A DNA stretch of 64,000 nucleotides, taken from the NCBI RefSeq assembly GCF_000328665.1, contig NC_019977.1, positions 124,001 through 188,000 of the forward strand, given 5' to 3'. The translations under genes and the position numbers were made by a program. Each line of letters starts with the position of its first letter. The first letter of the stretch is position 1. Below are positions 44,097 to 53,232 of the stretch, in pieces. The notes under the pieces are model-generated. The model made no database searches, was not told where the DNA came from, and saw only the letters and a program-made list of their open reading frames with translations. This DNA is from Methanomethylovorans hollandica DSM 15978 (GTDB taxonomy: Archaea > Halobacteriota > Methanosarcinia > Methanosarcinales > Methanosarcinaceae).

Positions 44097-44927
44097 CTAT
44101 TCCCTTTTCTCATCTTTGTTCTGGAGCACCAGTGAATCCACAATATCTATAACCTCTATAATATTGTTAATCACAAGATCAGCTGCTTCCAGCAACCTTT
44201 GAGGGCGCTTATCGCCTTGCTGGACTGTAACTACTCCCAGGTCAGCAACTTTTAAGGCACGAATATCGTTCATGCCATCGCCTATCATCAATACAGTTTC
44301 ATATTTCTTTTTAAGGTCCAGTACAATATTGGCCTTGTCATCTGTAGTGGCCAAACAGAACACATTTTCAAGAGGGATACAGAGTTTTTCAGCTACTCCT
44401 CTTAGTGAACGCATGGTATCCCCTGATGCAATATATGTGTCGATTCCTCTGCTATGCAAAAGCTCTATTGTTTTTGGAGCATTTGAATACAATTTTCCTG
44501 CTGTGCTCAGCACATATGGAATGGAGTATGCCTCTCTATCTACTATCAGACCTGCTGCAATGTAGTACACCTCAGGGCAACTTCTATGTGCCCAAGTTAG
44601 GACTTCTATCACATCTCCAACAACGATCTTTTGTTCATTTATTATTGATGCAGCTTCCTTTATGCTTACTGGTCCACTGGAACAACTTATGTCAATTTTT
44701 AATCCATTGTCAGCTATGAAACTTTTAAGTTCTTTCGTGGGGTCTGTTTTCTCTATCAAAGATGGTTCAGCATGCATAACTACAAGAGCTCTTCCAGGCT
44801 GTTCTGCTACCAGCATGATACTTTCGATACCTTCCAGAATGTTTCCGGTTGCTATTTCTTTTGCAACACGATACATACGTAGCAGTGTTCCCGCACAATC
44901 GAATACCGCTGCCATCTTCTTTTGCAT
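44097..44927 (-). CDS. HAD-superfamily phosphatase, soluble P-type-ATPase-like
   Basis: 276 residues. The nucleophile motif is AAVFDCAGTLLRM with D10; the usual second acid (D-x-D-G-T) is replaced by Ala, as P-type ATPases have Lys (DKTGT). Later HAD motifs are clear: YIASGDTMRSL (Thr/Ser motif II region), the lysine in TDDKANIVLDLKK, and MIGDGMNDIRALKVADLGV (motif III). No membrane segment, hence a stand-alone soluble enzyme. Archaeal homologues of this type are small phosphatases of unknown substrate. Located upstream of the A2 gene on the same strand but separated by 218 bases with AT-rich sequence, so likely its own unit. Confidence 0.85.
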   Translation of the reverse strand: MQKKMAAVFDCAGTLLRMYRVAKEIATGNILEGIESIMLVAEQPGRALVVMHAEPSLIEKTDPTKELKSFIADNGLKIDISCSSGPVSIKEAASIINEQKIVVGDVIEVLTWAHRSCPEVYYIAAGLIVDREAYSIPYVLSTAGKLYSNAPKTIELLHSRGIDTYIASGDTMRSLRGVAEKLCIPLENVFCLATTDDKANIVLDLKKKYETVLMIGDGMNDIRALKVADLGVVTVQQGDKRPQRLLEAADLVINNIIEVIDIVDSLVLQNKDEKRE

Positions 44928-45007
44928 AGCGTTGCTTTGTTCCTCCTTGTATTTATCGTTATGTAGATCGTGTCTGCATTCAATTAACTATTTGTATTGT
45001 GTAATGT

Positions 45008-45754
45008 ATGTTTATATGGTTCCCAATGTTCCAAAAATTTCCTGCTATCATCGGGTATTTATTTTTTGTTTGCTTTCTCAGTCCATTGACATTCCAGGGC
45101 GTCTATGCAATGGAAGATGATACCTATCCAGCACTAAATACAAATCCCTGGGGACACTCTCCTATCACAGTATACATCGACACAATCAATGTTCCGGAAC
45201 ATTACAGTCCCACATATAACGAGCAGGTTGAGGTTGCCATGGCATACTGGGAAAAAGGCGGGAATGGACGTCTTGCGTATAATCCGGAATTCAGTCCGGT
45301 TGATTCTGGAAGTGAAGCCGATATCTACATTATATGGGTAGAGAATCTGGAAAAGGATGCTGGTGTTGAGAATGGTGTTGCAGGCTTTGCAAGACCTCAT
45401 GAAGTAAATGGGAAGTATGTGCGAGTGGACATTGTCATGGAGGTGGGCAATTACGAGGGTTATGCATGGAAGCAATATGGTAATACCAACATGCGCGAAC
45501 TGGCAAAGCATGAACTTGGTCATGCTCTTGGTCTTGGACACAGTAAAGACAGGCGTGATATCATGTACCCCACCTATGATCAAAAGGATAATATCGATCC
45601 GCTACTTGTGGAGAGGACCAGACCTTTCATATATGTTGCTGTTGCAGCTAGCATAATTCTTGTATCCTTTTCTGGCATCAACTGGTTACGCTATCGTAGA
45701 AAAAGGCGTTCTCTTGAAGGTAATTTACTGGAGGGCAAAGATGGAAGACCTTGA
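45008..45754 (+). CDS. Matrixin-like (M10) zinc metalloprotease, membrane-anchored
   Basis: 248 residues. Signal peptide (about 8-34), then a metzincin catalytic domain: HELGHALGLGH with zinc ligands H168, H172 and H178, followed by the Met-turn DIMYP at about 185-189. C-terminal membrane helix (about 205-225, FIYVAVAASIILVSFSGINW) and a basic tail, so the protease faces outside and is tethered. There is no recognisable cysteine-switch propeptide. The end overlaps the ogt start by 14 bases. Substrate unknown. Confidence 0.9.
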   Translation: MFIWFPMFQKFPAIIGYLFFVCFLSPLTFQGVYAMEDDTYPALNTNPWGHSPITVYIDTINVPEHYSPTYNEQVEVAMAYWEKGGNGRLAYNPEFSPVDSGSEADIYIIWVENLEKDAGVENGVAGFARPHEVNGKYVRVDIVMEVGNYEGYAWKQYGNTNMRELAKHELGHALGLGHSKDRRDIMYPTYDQKDNIDPLLVERTRPFIYVAVAASIILVSFSGINWLRYRRKRRSLEGNLLEGKDGRP

Positions 45755-46103
45755 ACGTTTGTGCCAGGAGATCTTACGATATCTTAAAGGTGAACAGGTA
45801 AATTTTTTATGGTGTCAAGTGAACCTTTCCGATTTCTCTGATTTTGAGAGGGATGTGCTTGAGCATACAAGGAAGATACCATATGGTCATACAGTGACAT
45901 ATGGTGAACTGGCTGTGCAAATTGGGAGGAAAGGAGCTTCCAGGGCAGTGGGCAGTGCTCTTTCAAAGAATCCCTATCCTATAATTATCCCATGCCACAG
46001 GGTAGTTTCAAGTAAAGGCATGGGAGGTTTTTGTGGAAGTAAGGATACTCAAAGTTTGTCTTTGAAACGCAAACTCCTGGAACTTGAAGGAGTTAATATC
46101 TAA
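45741..46103 (+). CDS. ogt: Methylated-DNA-protein-cysteine methyltransferase (C-terminal-domain form)
   Basis: 120 residues from the ATG at 45741 with GGAGGG eight bases upstream. Reverses O6-alkylguanine by transferring the alkyl group to its own cysteine. Motifs: IPYGHTVTYGELAVQIGRKG, the DNA-binding helix GASRAVGSALSKNP and the active-site PCHRVVSS with nucleophile Cys, ending GGFCGS. Only the DNA-binding/active domain and a very short N-terminal part are present, a minimal form. Overlaps the matrixin gene by 14 bases and precedes the AOR gene by 15. Confidence 0.94.
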   Translation: MEDLERLCQEILRYLKGEQVNFLWCQVNLSDFSDFERDVLEHTRKIPYGHTVTYGELAVQIGRKGASRAVGSALSKNPYPIIIPCHRVVSSKGMGGFCGSKDTQSLSLKRKLLELEGVNI

Positions 46104-46118
46104 ATAAAGGTGAAAAAT

Positions 46119-47825
46119 ATGTTCGGCTGGACTGGAAGGACTATAATTGTTGACCTAAGTTCCCATGCGATCACTGAGTCAAGAACAGGTGCAAAGCAAG
46201 CAAAGGAATATCTGGGAGGCCGGGGCTTTGGAATTAAGCTGATGCATGAATTTGTTGATCCAGGTGTGGACCCCTTGTCACCTGAGAATTGTTTGGTGTT
46301 TGCAACAGGTCCTTTGACGGGTACTGCAGCTCCTATGTCTGGACATTATTCACTTATCACAAAATCCCCTCTTACCCATACAATATTTGACTCCAATGCA
46401 GGGGGATATTTCGGGAAGGCGATGAAGTATGCAGGTATTGATGCTCTGATAATTACTGGCAGGTCTGAGATGCCTGTCTATCTCTCTATCTATGATGAAG
46501 ATGTAGAGCTCATAGCCGCTGACCATCTATGGGGAAAGGACACCAGAGAAACCACTTTAATATTGAAGGAAAAAGGCAGTGTGGCATGTATAGGCAGAGC
46601 AGGTGAAAATAAAGTACGCTTTGCAAACTTTGTGAATGACAATGTTTTTTTAAGTGGAAGAGGTGGTCATGGGGCTGTAGCAGGCTCCAAGAACCTGAAA
46701 GCTGTAGTCGTAAAAGGTACAAACGATCCTCTTATAGCACAGCCTGAATCCTTTGAACAGGCTACATTAAGTGCCCAGAGGTTGCTGCAGGCAAATCCTG
46801 TAACTTCCAAAGGCCTATCTGTATATGGTACCTCTTTTATGGTCAATGTCCTGGACAATCTTGATATCCTTCCTTCCCTGAATTTCAGGGAACAGAAGTT
46901 TCAGCATGCTGACAAAATTTCGGCAGAAAAGATCTCCTCATCTTATACAAGTAATAAAACCCCATGTTCTAGTTGTCCACTTGGATGCAGAAGAGTTCTT
47001 GAAAACGGAGCTCCATTGCCTGATTATGGTGCTTTATGGGCATTTGGTCCGGCTGTGGGGAATAATGATCTCAGGTCCATCGTGCTGGCTAACGATCTTT
47101 GTTATGCTGATGGTCTGGACCCGATCTCCTGTGGAGCTACTATTGCCTCTTATCTTGAAATGTCAGGTCAGGAGGTCACTCCCGCATTGCTGTTGGAAAA
47201 AGTGTCTGAGACATCACAGGGTCGCAGTTCACTTAGTGCAGGCTCTTTGTCTTATATGAATGAGCAGGGGGCAAAAGACCTTAGTATGAGTTCCAAAGGT
47301 CTGGAACTACCCGGCTATGATCCCAGGAACATGTCAGGTCTTGCTCTTGCATATGCTACTTCTAACAGAGGAGCATGCCATATGAATGCATTTATGGTGG
47401 GTCCGGAGTTATTGGGTAAACCAGTGGAACTTGATAGGTTCGTATTGCAGGGCAAACCAGGGTTTGTTAAGTTTTTCCAGGACTTTGCAGCAGCTCTTGA
47501 CTCTGTTGTCATGTGCCCGTTTGTAAGTTTCTCTCTAAGCGAAGGAGATATTGCCTCCCTTGTCAGTGCTGTAACAGGAGTATCATATTCTTCCGAGGGC
47601 TTGCTAAGGGTGGGTGAGAGGATATGGAATCTTGAAAGATTGTTCAATCTTAAGGCTGGTTTAACCTGTGATGACGATACCTTGCCCAAAAGGATGTTTT
47701 CAAATGGTGGTATTTCTGAAGGAGAATTTAAAAAAGCTATGGATGAGTATTACCGATTCAGGGGGTGGGATGGTCTTGGAGTTCCAACTCCAGGCAAGCT
47801 TGAACAACTTGGAATAACATTTTAG
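46119..47825 (+). CDS. Aldehyde:ferredoxin oxidoreductase family (tungstopterin enzyme)
   Basis: 568 residues from the ATG at 46119; AAGGTGA lies 5 bases upstream, which favours it over the GTG at 46110. N-terminal AOR domain motifs: LGGRGFGIKLMHEF, FATGPLTGTAAPMSGHYSLI (pterin binding), DSNAGGYFGKAMKYAGIDAL. The [4Fe-4S] cysteines are CSSCPLGC at about 281-288, with the fourth in SVVMCPF further on. Such enzymes oxidise aldehydes to acids and reduce ferredoxin, using tungsten or molybdenum bispterin. The physiological substrate is not known. A little short (usual about 600) but complete in motifs. Confidence 0.92.
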   Translation: MFGWTGRTIIVDLSSHAITESRTGAKQAKEYLGGRGFGIKLMHEFVDPGVDPLSPENCLVFATGPLTGTAAPMSGHYSLITKSPLTHTIFDSNAGGYFGKAMKYAGIDALIITGRSEMPVYLSIYDEDVELIAADHLWGKDTRETTLILKEKGSVACIGRAGENKVRFANFVNDNVFLSGRGGHGAVAGSKNLKAVVVKGTNDPLIAQPESFEQATLSAQRLLQANPVTSKGLSVYGTSFMVNVLDNLDILPSLNFREQKFQHADKISAEKISSSYTSNKTPCSSCPLGCRRVLENGAPLPDYGALWAFGPAVGNNDLRSIVLANDLCYADGLDPISCGATIASYLEMSGQEVTPALLLEKVSETSQGRSSLSAGSLSYMNEQGAKDLSMSSKGLELPGYDPRNMSGLALAYATSNRGACHMNAFMVGPELLGKPVELDRFVLQGKPGFVKFFQDFAAALDSVVMCPFVSFSLSEGDIASLVSAVTGVSYSSEGLLRVGERIWNLERLFNLKAGLTCDDDTLPKRMFSNGGISEGEFKKAMDEYYRFRGWDGLGVPTPGKLEQLGITF

Positions 47826-47994
47826 TATGGGTATTAGTTGATCAGTGGCAGTGAATCTTCTAACTATTGGTCTTTCTATTATATCGAATATATGCCTCTT
47901 ATATAGATAACTTGATATATGGAATGGTAAATTACTACCTGTCATATTCAACAATTGATCGCTTATTTAACAGACCGTTCCGGAGAATTCATAC

Positions 47995-48378
47995 ATGAAA
48001 CAGCAAGTAGAGGTTAAAGAACTTAAAGAGGGTAAATACGTTTTAATCGATGAAGAGCCCTGTGTCATTAAGAGCATTTCTAAATCAAAGCCAGGAAAGC
48101 ATGGTTCAGCAAAAGCAAGAGTCGATGCCATTGGAATTTTTGATAATCAGAAAAGGTCTATTGTGGGGCCTGTATCGGACAAAATATATGTTCCTCTGGT
48201 CGAGAGAAAGAACGCTCAGGTAATTACCATAACAGGTGATGTTGCCCAGCTTATGGACATGGCTGACTACTCGACCTTTGAGCTTCCCATACCCGAAGAG
48301 TACAAGGAAAGGGTAAAGGAAGGGGAAGAGATCAGCTACCTTACGGCTATGGGTAAGATGAAGGTCGATATGAGGTAA
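47995..48378 (+). CDS. eif5a: Translation initiation factor aIF5A
   Basis: 127 residues, normal archaeal length. The hypusine loop SKPGKHGSAKARVDA is intact with the modified lysine at K35. Promotes peptide bond formation at difficult stretches and requires deoxyhypusine modification from spermidine. The C-terminal OB domain is visible (VISGDVAQLMDMA-like VITITGDVAQLMDM). The next gene encodes agmatinase, a polyamine enzyme, 50 bases downstream on the same strand. Confidence 0.97.
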   Translation: MKQQVEVKELKEGKYVLIDEEPCVIKSISKSKPGKHGSAKARVDAIGIFDNQKRSIVGPVSDKIYVPLVERKNAQVITITGDVAQLMDMADYSTFELPIPEEYKERVKEGEEISYLTAMGKMKVDMR

Positions 48379-48428
48379 ATCTATAACCTCATATTTTACA
48401 AATACAAGTGTATACTTTATTCTGGTAA

Positions 48429-49298
48429 ATGTTCCACGATCTTTGTATGATGGATTCACTGGCAGATTATGACTCTGCCAGATATGTTCTCTTTGGTGTC
48501 CCCTTTGATGGCACCTCATCTTTCCGAGCGGGCAGCAGGTGGGCTCCGGATGCTATGCGCAAGTCATCTCCTAATTTTGAGACCTATAATGCATACTTCG
48601 ACATAGATTTTGAGGATCTGCTGATCCATGATGCAGGCAACTTCGAGCCATATTCGGATGTTGAGAGGACCCTCGAAGAACTTTTCTTCGCAGTGGAGCC
48701 AATTGTAAAGGATGGGAAACTCCCCATAATGATGGGTGGAGAACACTCTCTCACATATCCCTGTGTGAAGGCATGTGCAAAACATGCTGGCGAAGATATT
48801 GGTTTTGTGGTGATGGATGCTCATTTCGACCTGCGTGAAGAATACAGCGGTGTGAAATTCAATCATGCATGTGTTTCCAGGCATGTACTCAATGACATCA
48901 CTGACAGGTATGTGACCATTGGTGTGCGCAGCGGTCCCAGAGAAGAATGGGATTTCGCAAAAGATCATGGCATCTGCTACTATACTTCTGATACTGTAAG
49001 AGAAAAAGGTGTTAAAGCAGTTCTTGCAGAAGCACTTGAGCACCTTGAATGTGATAAGATTTACCTATCTCTTGACATGGATGCATTGGACCCATCCTTT
49101 GCCCCGGGTTTAGGAACTCCCGAACCATTCGGGCTGACGGATATAGAGGTTAGGGATATCATACGTGTTCTTGCTCCTATGTCCATTGGGTTTGATGTAG
49201 TCGAGATTTCTCCGGAATACGATGGTGGGCAAACTGCCCTCTTGGGTACGAAGCTTTTACGTGAGTTCATTGCAGCACATGCTGCAGCACACAGATGA
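48429..49298 (+). CDS. speB: Agmatinase (ureohydrolase)
   Basis: 289 residues. Hydrolyses agmatine to putrescine and urea in archaeal polyamine synthesis. All manganese motifs are seen: MMGGEHSLTYP, VVMDAHFDLREEY, SLDMDALDPSF; the substrate loop FNHACVSRH is also present (H). Length matches archaeal SpeB. Neighbour aIF5A needs a polyamine-derived modification, so this pairing has functional sense; cotranscription is plausible given the 50-base gap, although weak TATA-like sequence sits between. Confidence 0.96.
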   Translation: MFHDLCMMDSLADYDSARYVLFGVPFDGTSSFRAGSRWAPDAMRKSSPNFETYNAYFDIDFEDLLIHDAGNFEPYSDVERTLEELFFAVEPIVKDGKLPIMMGGEHSLTYPCVKACAKHAGEDIGFVVMDAHFDLREEYSGVKFNHACVSRHVLNDITDRYVTIGVRSGPREEWDFAKDHGICYYTSDTVREKGVKAVLAEALEHLECDKIYLSLDMDALDPSFAPGLGTPEPFGLTDIEVRDIIRVLAPMSIGFDVVEISPEYDGGQTALLGTKLLREFIAAHAAAHR

Positions 49299-49465
49299 GA
49301 ATTGATTCAATTTGGACCAACAATAGAACTTTTCTCCTTTTTTACGTATCCATCATCATCCAATAACTATTCATATTCGATGAATCCGGTATGTAACACT
49401 TGACTGCATTGTATGGGTATCTGGGGGTAAAATATTTACTCTCTCCTGTCATAAGTAGATAGATT

Positions 49466-50116
49466 ATGAACGAAGAAGTCGAAGTTGTGTGTCCATCATG
49501 CTCTCCACGTCATACGGTGCTGCATGAGGTTCTTAAATCAGGTGTTAATCCTGTAGTAAAATGTTTAGAATGCGGCAGAGTTCACCCTACAGTAATAGAA
49601 ACTCCCAAGAACATTGGCATTAAGGTTATTGTAAGCAGAGGTGAAGCTTCTTTTCCCCTGCATACTTACATGCAGGAGAACGAGATAATTAGCGTTGGTG
49701 ATGAGATGTTCATCGATGACGAATCTTCAGATGAGGTCTATCCAGTTGTAATAACGGCGATCGAATCTGGTCAAAAAAGGCCAGACACCGCCAAAGTCGC
49801 AGACATTAATTATCTATGGGGCAGGGCCATAGATGAGGTGTGCGTAAAGATAGCTATTCATGAAGGTACCACTACAAGATCGGTGATAAAGCAGGTTCCT
49901 GGAGGTTACCAGTTCACAATTGGTTCGACTGAAAAGGCTGGCACCGATGAGTTCACGATCATAAAGATCAAGGAAAGAGATGGCAGTTTTAGATCCCGTG
50001 ATGGTATCGTCATAGAAGCCAAGAATATAAAACGTATCTTTGCAAACCCTGTCCATAGAAGAACATGGGGGAGTGGTACTTCGTGGAGTTCTCGAAGAAG
50101 AGGGCAGAGCTGGTAG
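49466..50116 (+). CDS. HVO_0476 family zinc-finger protein
   Basis: 216 residues. Four cysteines in two CxxC pairs near the N-terminus ([10 protein letters not shown] at about 10-19 and [12 protein letters not shown] at about 34-45), then a beta-rich domain ([20 protein letters not shown]) and a tail [20 protein letters not shown]. Family named after Haloferax HVO_0476, predicted small OB/zinc ribbon protein of unknown function, conserved across euryarchaea. The last 52 bases overlap pcm in another frame, and that gene order is typical for the family. Confidence 0.88.
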   Translation: MNEEVEVVCPSCSPRHTVLHEVLKSGVNPVVKCLECGRVHPTVIETPKNIGIKVIVSRGEASFPLHTYMQENEIISVGDEMFIDDESSDEVYPVVITAIESGQKRPDTAKVADINYLWGRAIDEVCVKIAIHEGTTTRSVIKQVPGGYQFTIGSTEKAGTDEFTIIKIKERDGSFRSRDGIVIEAKNIKRIFANPVHRRTWGSGTSWSSRRRGQSW

Positions 50117-50751
50117 CTCGCCTGAAGGTCCGTGGTGTAAGTGAAAAAGTTCTCAGGGCAATGACAAATGTGCCCAGACATCTTTTTGTTCCCTCTGTGC
50201 ACATGTCAAGTGCTTATGTGGATACACCTCTTAATATCGGGCATGGTCAAACCATATCTGCTCCTCATATGGTAGCTATTATGTGTGATCTGCTTGATCT
50301 TCAGGAGGGCCACAAAGTCCTGGAAGTGGGTGCAGGTTCGGGGTATAATGCTGCAGTTATGGCTGAACTCATAGGAAATACTGGTATAGTATATTCTACT
50401 GAAAGGATACCAGAGCTGGTCGGATCATCAAAAAATAATATAAAGGCAGCTGGCTATCGTAACATAGAGGTTTTTCTTTCCGATGGATCTATAGGGCTAC
50501 CAGAACACGCTCCCTATGACAGGATATGCGTGACCGCATCAGCACCCTCCATTCCTCAACCTCTGGTGCAGCAGCTAAAAACAGGGGGGAGGATGGTTAT
50601 TCCGGTTGGAGATATGTTCCAGTCTCTTTATCTTGTTACAAGGGATAGTGATGGCACAGTGGTCACTAAAGAATGGGGTGGCGTAGTTTTTGTTCCTCTA
50701 ATAGGGAAACATGGTTTCCATTTCGAGCAGAAACCTTATAGACACCATTGA
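50065..50751 (+). CDS. pcm: Protein-L-isoaspartate O-methyltransferase
   Basis: 228 residues. Repairs isoaspartyl residues in aged proteins with S-adenosylmethionine. Motifs: [42 protein letters not shown]-binding [20 protein letters not shown], and the post-motif [20 protein letters not shown]. Archaeal-type length. Starts inside the upstream zinc-finger gene (52-base overlap) in a different frame. Confidence 0.96.
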   Translation: MGEWYFVEFSKKRAELVARLKVRGVSEKVLRAMTNVPRHLFVPSVHMSSAYVDTPLNIGHGQTISAPHMVAIMCDLLDLQEGHKVLEVGAGSGYNAAVMAELIGNTGIVYSTERIPELVGSSKNNIKAAGYRNIEVFLSDGSIGLPEHAPYDRICVTASAPSIPQPLVQQLKTGGRMVIPVGDMFQSLYLVTRDSDGTVVTKEWGGVVFVPLIGKHGFHFEQKPYRHH

Positions 50752-50833
50752 AGGTCCCATTTTTTGGAATAGGTCATCATTCATGATGATATATGTCATA
50801 TAATAGTTGATAATATAGGGAAGTGTTCTATTC

Positions 50834-51289
50834 ATGGCAAATGAGGAAGGTGTCAGAGAAGTATTTGTGAAGGGTATTTTCCTAGTAAATATGCTGGGTG
50901 GTACATCTCCTGCAGTATTGCTGGAGGATGAGGATGGTTTAGTAATACCCATTCATATAGGCCAGGCCGAAGCATTGTCGATTGATACGGTAATACGTAA
51001 TGAGACCCTTCCACGTCCTATCACTCATGATCTTCTGGTAGCTATTCTTGAGCGCATGGAAGTTAAAATTGACAGTGTGTTCATTGATGATAAAATCGAT
51101 AATATCTATTATGCCCGCCTGGTGCTAAACGATGGCGGAAAGCATATGGAATTTGATGCCCGTCCAAGCGATTGTATAGCCATAGCTTTGAGAACAGGTG
51201 CTCACATAATGATATCTGAAGATTTGATCATCAGTGATGCTGTGAGCAAGGACCTGCTCAAAGGGGCACGTTCTCTTTCTCTTTATTGA
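50834..51289 (+). CDS. Bifunctional nuclease family protein (DUF151)
   Basis: 151 residues. The BFN/DUF151 core is clear: GGTSPAVLLEDEDGLVIPIH, IGQAEALSIDTVI, PRPITHDLLVAILERM and ARPSDCIAIALRTG. Plant and bacterial relatives have reported nuclease or regulatory activity; the archaeal role is unknown. No signal peptide or membrane segment. Sits between pcm and a DUF1614 membrane gene. Confidence 0.9.
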   Translation: MANEEGVREVFVKGIFLVNMLGGTSPAVLLEDEDGLVIPIHIGQAEALSIDTVIRNETLPRPITHDLLVAILERMEVKIDSVFIDDKIDNIYYARLVLNDGGKHMEFDARPSDCIAIALRTGAHIMISEDLIISDAVSKDLLKGARSLSLY

Positions 51290-51305
51290 TAAAAAAGTTT
51301 AGAAA

Positions 51306-51316
51306 AACTTATATGG
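51306..51316 (+). promoter_or_regulatory. TATA box for the DUF1614 gene, leaderless
   Basis: AACTTATATGG is centred about 26 bases before the ATG at 51337, so the predicted start site coincides with the start codon. No ribosome binding site is visible between. Confidence 0.45.
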
Positions 51317-51336
51317 TGTCCAGTTGATGCTTCTAT

Positions 51337-52044
51337 ATGAGGCACAGGATATTCTACAATCCTTTAACAATGGTTTTTACCTTTATACTGTTGCTTCTGT
51401 TATCTGTTGTTGTATCATTTCTCTTTTTCGGGCTTGTAAGCTCAGCTTTTGCAAAATTGGGTTTTTCGTGGGGAGATGCATTCCTGCTTCTTTTCCTCTG
51501 TCTGATCGGCAGCAACATCAATGTCCCTCTCACAACACTGGAAACTGAGGTACCTATCCCTAATGGTAATTTCGTCAAGGTCTTCGGTGTAAAATACCGC
51601 GTACCTTTCATGGATAGTTTTGTAAGGAAGACCACAGTGGCTGTTAACATTGGAGGAGCAGTAATACCTATCTTTGTATCAGTCTACCTTCTTTATACAT
51701 ACCCTGGGGTGATAACCTATTCGCTGTATGGGATAATGATCGTAGCCGCAATTACTAAACTGGTAGCACGTCCTGTAAAAGGTGTGGGTATAGTGACACC
51801 CGCACTGGTACCTCCACTGGCCGCAGCGCTAAGCTCCATATTAATAATCTCTCAGTTTCCGGAAAATCACGACTTCATTTTCATAATTGCATATACTGGC
51901 GGTACCCTGGGCACCCTGGTAGGTGCAGATCTGCTCAATCTTAGGGGTATTACAAAGATAGGTGCGCCCGTAGTCAGTATAGGTGGAGCAGGCACTTTTG
52001 ATGGTGTTTTTCTTGCAGGTGTTATTGCTGTGCTCCTGGTGTAA
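51337..52044 (+). CDS. DUF1614 family membrane protein
   Basis: 235 residues with about seven hydrophobic segments. Typical family sequence: [52 protein letters not shown] and [11 protein letters not shown] ending [20 protein letters not shown]. The family is found in archaea and a few bacteria and has no assigned function; the G-x-D and GGAGTFDG motifs may line a pore or active site (inference). Followed by hisF after 43 bases. Confidence 0.87.
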   Translation: MRHRIFYNPLTMVFTFILLLLLSVVVSFLFFGLVSSAFAKLGFSWGDAFLLLFLCLIGSNINVPLTTLETEVPIPNGNFVKVFGVKYRVPFMDSFVRKTTVAVNIGGAVIPIFVSVYLLYTYPGVITYSLYGIMIVAAITKLVARPVKGVGIVTPALVPPLAAALSSILIISQFPENHDFIFIIAYTGGTLGTLVGADLLNLRGITKIGAPVVSIGGAGTFDGVFLAGVIAVLLV

Positions 52045-52050
52045 GGGTTC

Positions 52051-52064
52051 ATAAATTATTAATA
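52051..52064 (+). promoter_or_regulatory. TATA-like box for hisF
   Basis: ATAAATTATTAATA is centred about 29 bases before the hisF ATG at 52088, in the 43-base gap after the DUF1614 gene. No GGAGG-like site precedes the ATG, which suits a leaderless start. Confidence 0.4.
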
Positions 52065-52087
52065 CCAGGTTTGCTTGATTATCCATC

Positions 52088-52909
52088 ATGCTCACAAAAA
52101 GGATAATACCCTGTCTCGACGTAACACTTGATGAAGCTGGAGGAACCGTTGTCAAGGGCATTGAGTTCGTTGATCTTAGAAAAGCAGGCGACCCTGTGGA
52201 ACTTGCCAAGCGGTACAATGAACAGGGTGCTGATGAACTGGTATTTCTTGATATTACGGCTTCTCATGAAGGTAGGGGCACTATGATCGATGTTATCGAA
52301 AGAACTGCTGACGAGGTTTTCATTCCCCTTACTGTGGGAGGTGGTATTAATTCAATAGAGGACATCAGGCAGATCCTCCGAGCGGGTGCTGATAAAGTTT
52401 CTATCAATACTGCGGCAGTTAAAGATCCGGACCTCATCCGGCAATCATCACAGATATTTGGTTCTCAGTGCATTGTTACTGCCATCGATTGCAAGCGTAA
52501 TACTGATGTTGAGGGCAATCCTGATAAGGTTATATTGGAGCTTGAGGACGGTACTCCGGCATGGTACGAAGTTGTCATCTATGGAGGTCGTAAATCTACT
52601 GGTATCGATGCCGTACAGTGGGCAAAAAAAGTAGAGGAACTTGGTTCAGGTGAGATCCTGTTGACCAGTATGGACAGGGATGGCACATACGACGGATTCG
52701 ACATTCCAATTACCCGCAAGCTTTCTGAGGAACTGGACATACCTGTGATAGCTTCTGGGGGTGTGGGCAATCCACAACATATATATGAAGGCTTCATTAA
52801 AGGCAAGGCGGATGCTGCACTTGCAGCAAGTATCTTCCACTTCGGGGAATACACTGTGCAGGATGTGAAAGAATACCTCAGGGAAAGGAATATCCCTGTC
52901 AGGCTGTAA
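52088..52909 (+). CDS. hisF: Imidazole glycerol phosphate synthase cyclase subunit
   Basis: 273 residues. Together with HisH it makes imidazole glycerol phosphate and AICAR in histidine synthesis; AICAR links to the PurP/PurH enzymes of this window. Catalytic Asp residues are in [13 protein letters not shown] and [12 protein letters not shown]; phosphate-binding loops [21 protein letters not shown]-like [14 protein letters not shown] and [13 protein letters not shown] are present. (beta/alpha)8 barrel, full length. Confidence 0.97.
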   Translation: MLTKRIIPCLDVTLDEAGGTVVKGIEFVDLRKAGDPVELAKRYNEQGADELVFLDITASHEGRGTMIDVIERTADEVFIPLTVGGGINSIEDIRQILRAGADKVSINTAAVKDPDLIRQSSQIFGSQCIVTAIDCKRNTDVEGNPDKVILELEDGTPAWYEVVIYGGRKSTGIDAVQWAKKVEELGSGEILLTSMDRDGTYDGFDIPITRKLSEELDIPVIASGGVGNPQHIYEGFIKGKADAALAASIFHFGEYTVQDVKEYLRERNIPVRL

Positions 52910-52925
52910 TTCTGGAGATGTTATT

Positions 52926-53213
52926 CTGGAGATCAAGGAATTCCAGCAGTTCATGTCCGATCTGTATGGACACAACGATAGAAGGCGTGGTGCCACTGCA
53001 ACCATGTTATGGCTTGTGGAAGAAGTAGGAGAACTCGCGGAAGCTGTGCGCAGGCACGATACAGAGAACATAAGGGAAGAGCTTGCGGATTGTTTTGCCT
53101 GGGTGGGCGCTCTTGCAAACCTCTACAACGTGGATCTTGAAACTGCTTTCCTTGAAAAGTATCCGCGTGCATGTCCCACATGCGGCAAAAATCCATGTGT
53201 CTGCACGGATTGA
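52926..53213 (+). CDS. MazG-type nucleotide pyrophosphohydrolase
   Basis: 86 residues from the ATG at 52953, or about 95 if translation begins upstream at CTG 52926 (or ATT 52923). The upstream frame reads EIKEFQQF directly before MSDLYGHNDRRRG, and family members normally begin with that helix, so the real start may be non-canonical; GGAG at 52914-52917 fits. Catalytic acids: WLVEEVGELAEAVRR (ExxE) and IREELADCFAWVGAL (ExxD). C-terminal CPTCGKNPCVC may bind zinc. Cleans modified nucleoside triphosphates or regulates pools. Sits 16-43 bases after hisF. Confidence 0.85.
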   Translation: MEIKEFQQFMSDLYGHNDRRRGATATMLWLVEEVGELAEAVRRHDTENIREELADCFAWVGALANLYNVDLETAFLEKYPRACPTCGKNPCVCTD

Positions 53214-53232
53214 TCTGCCCAAAAAGCCTATA

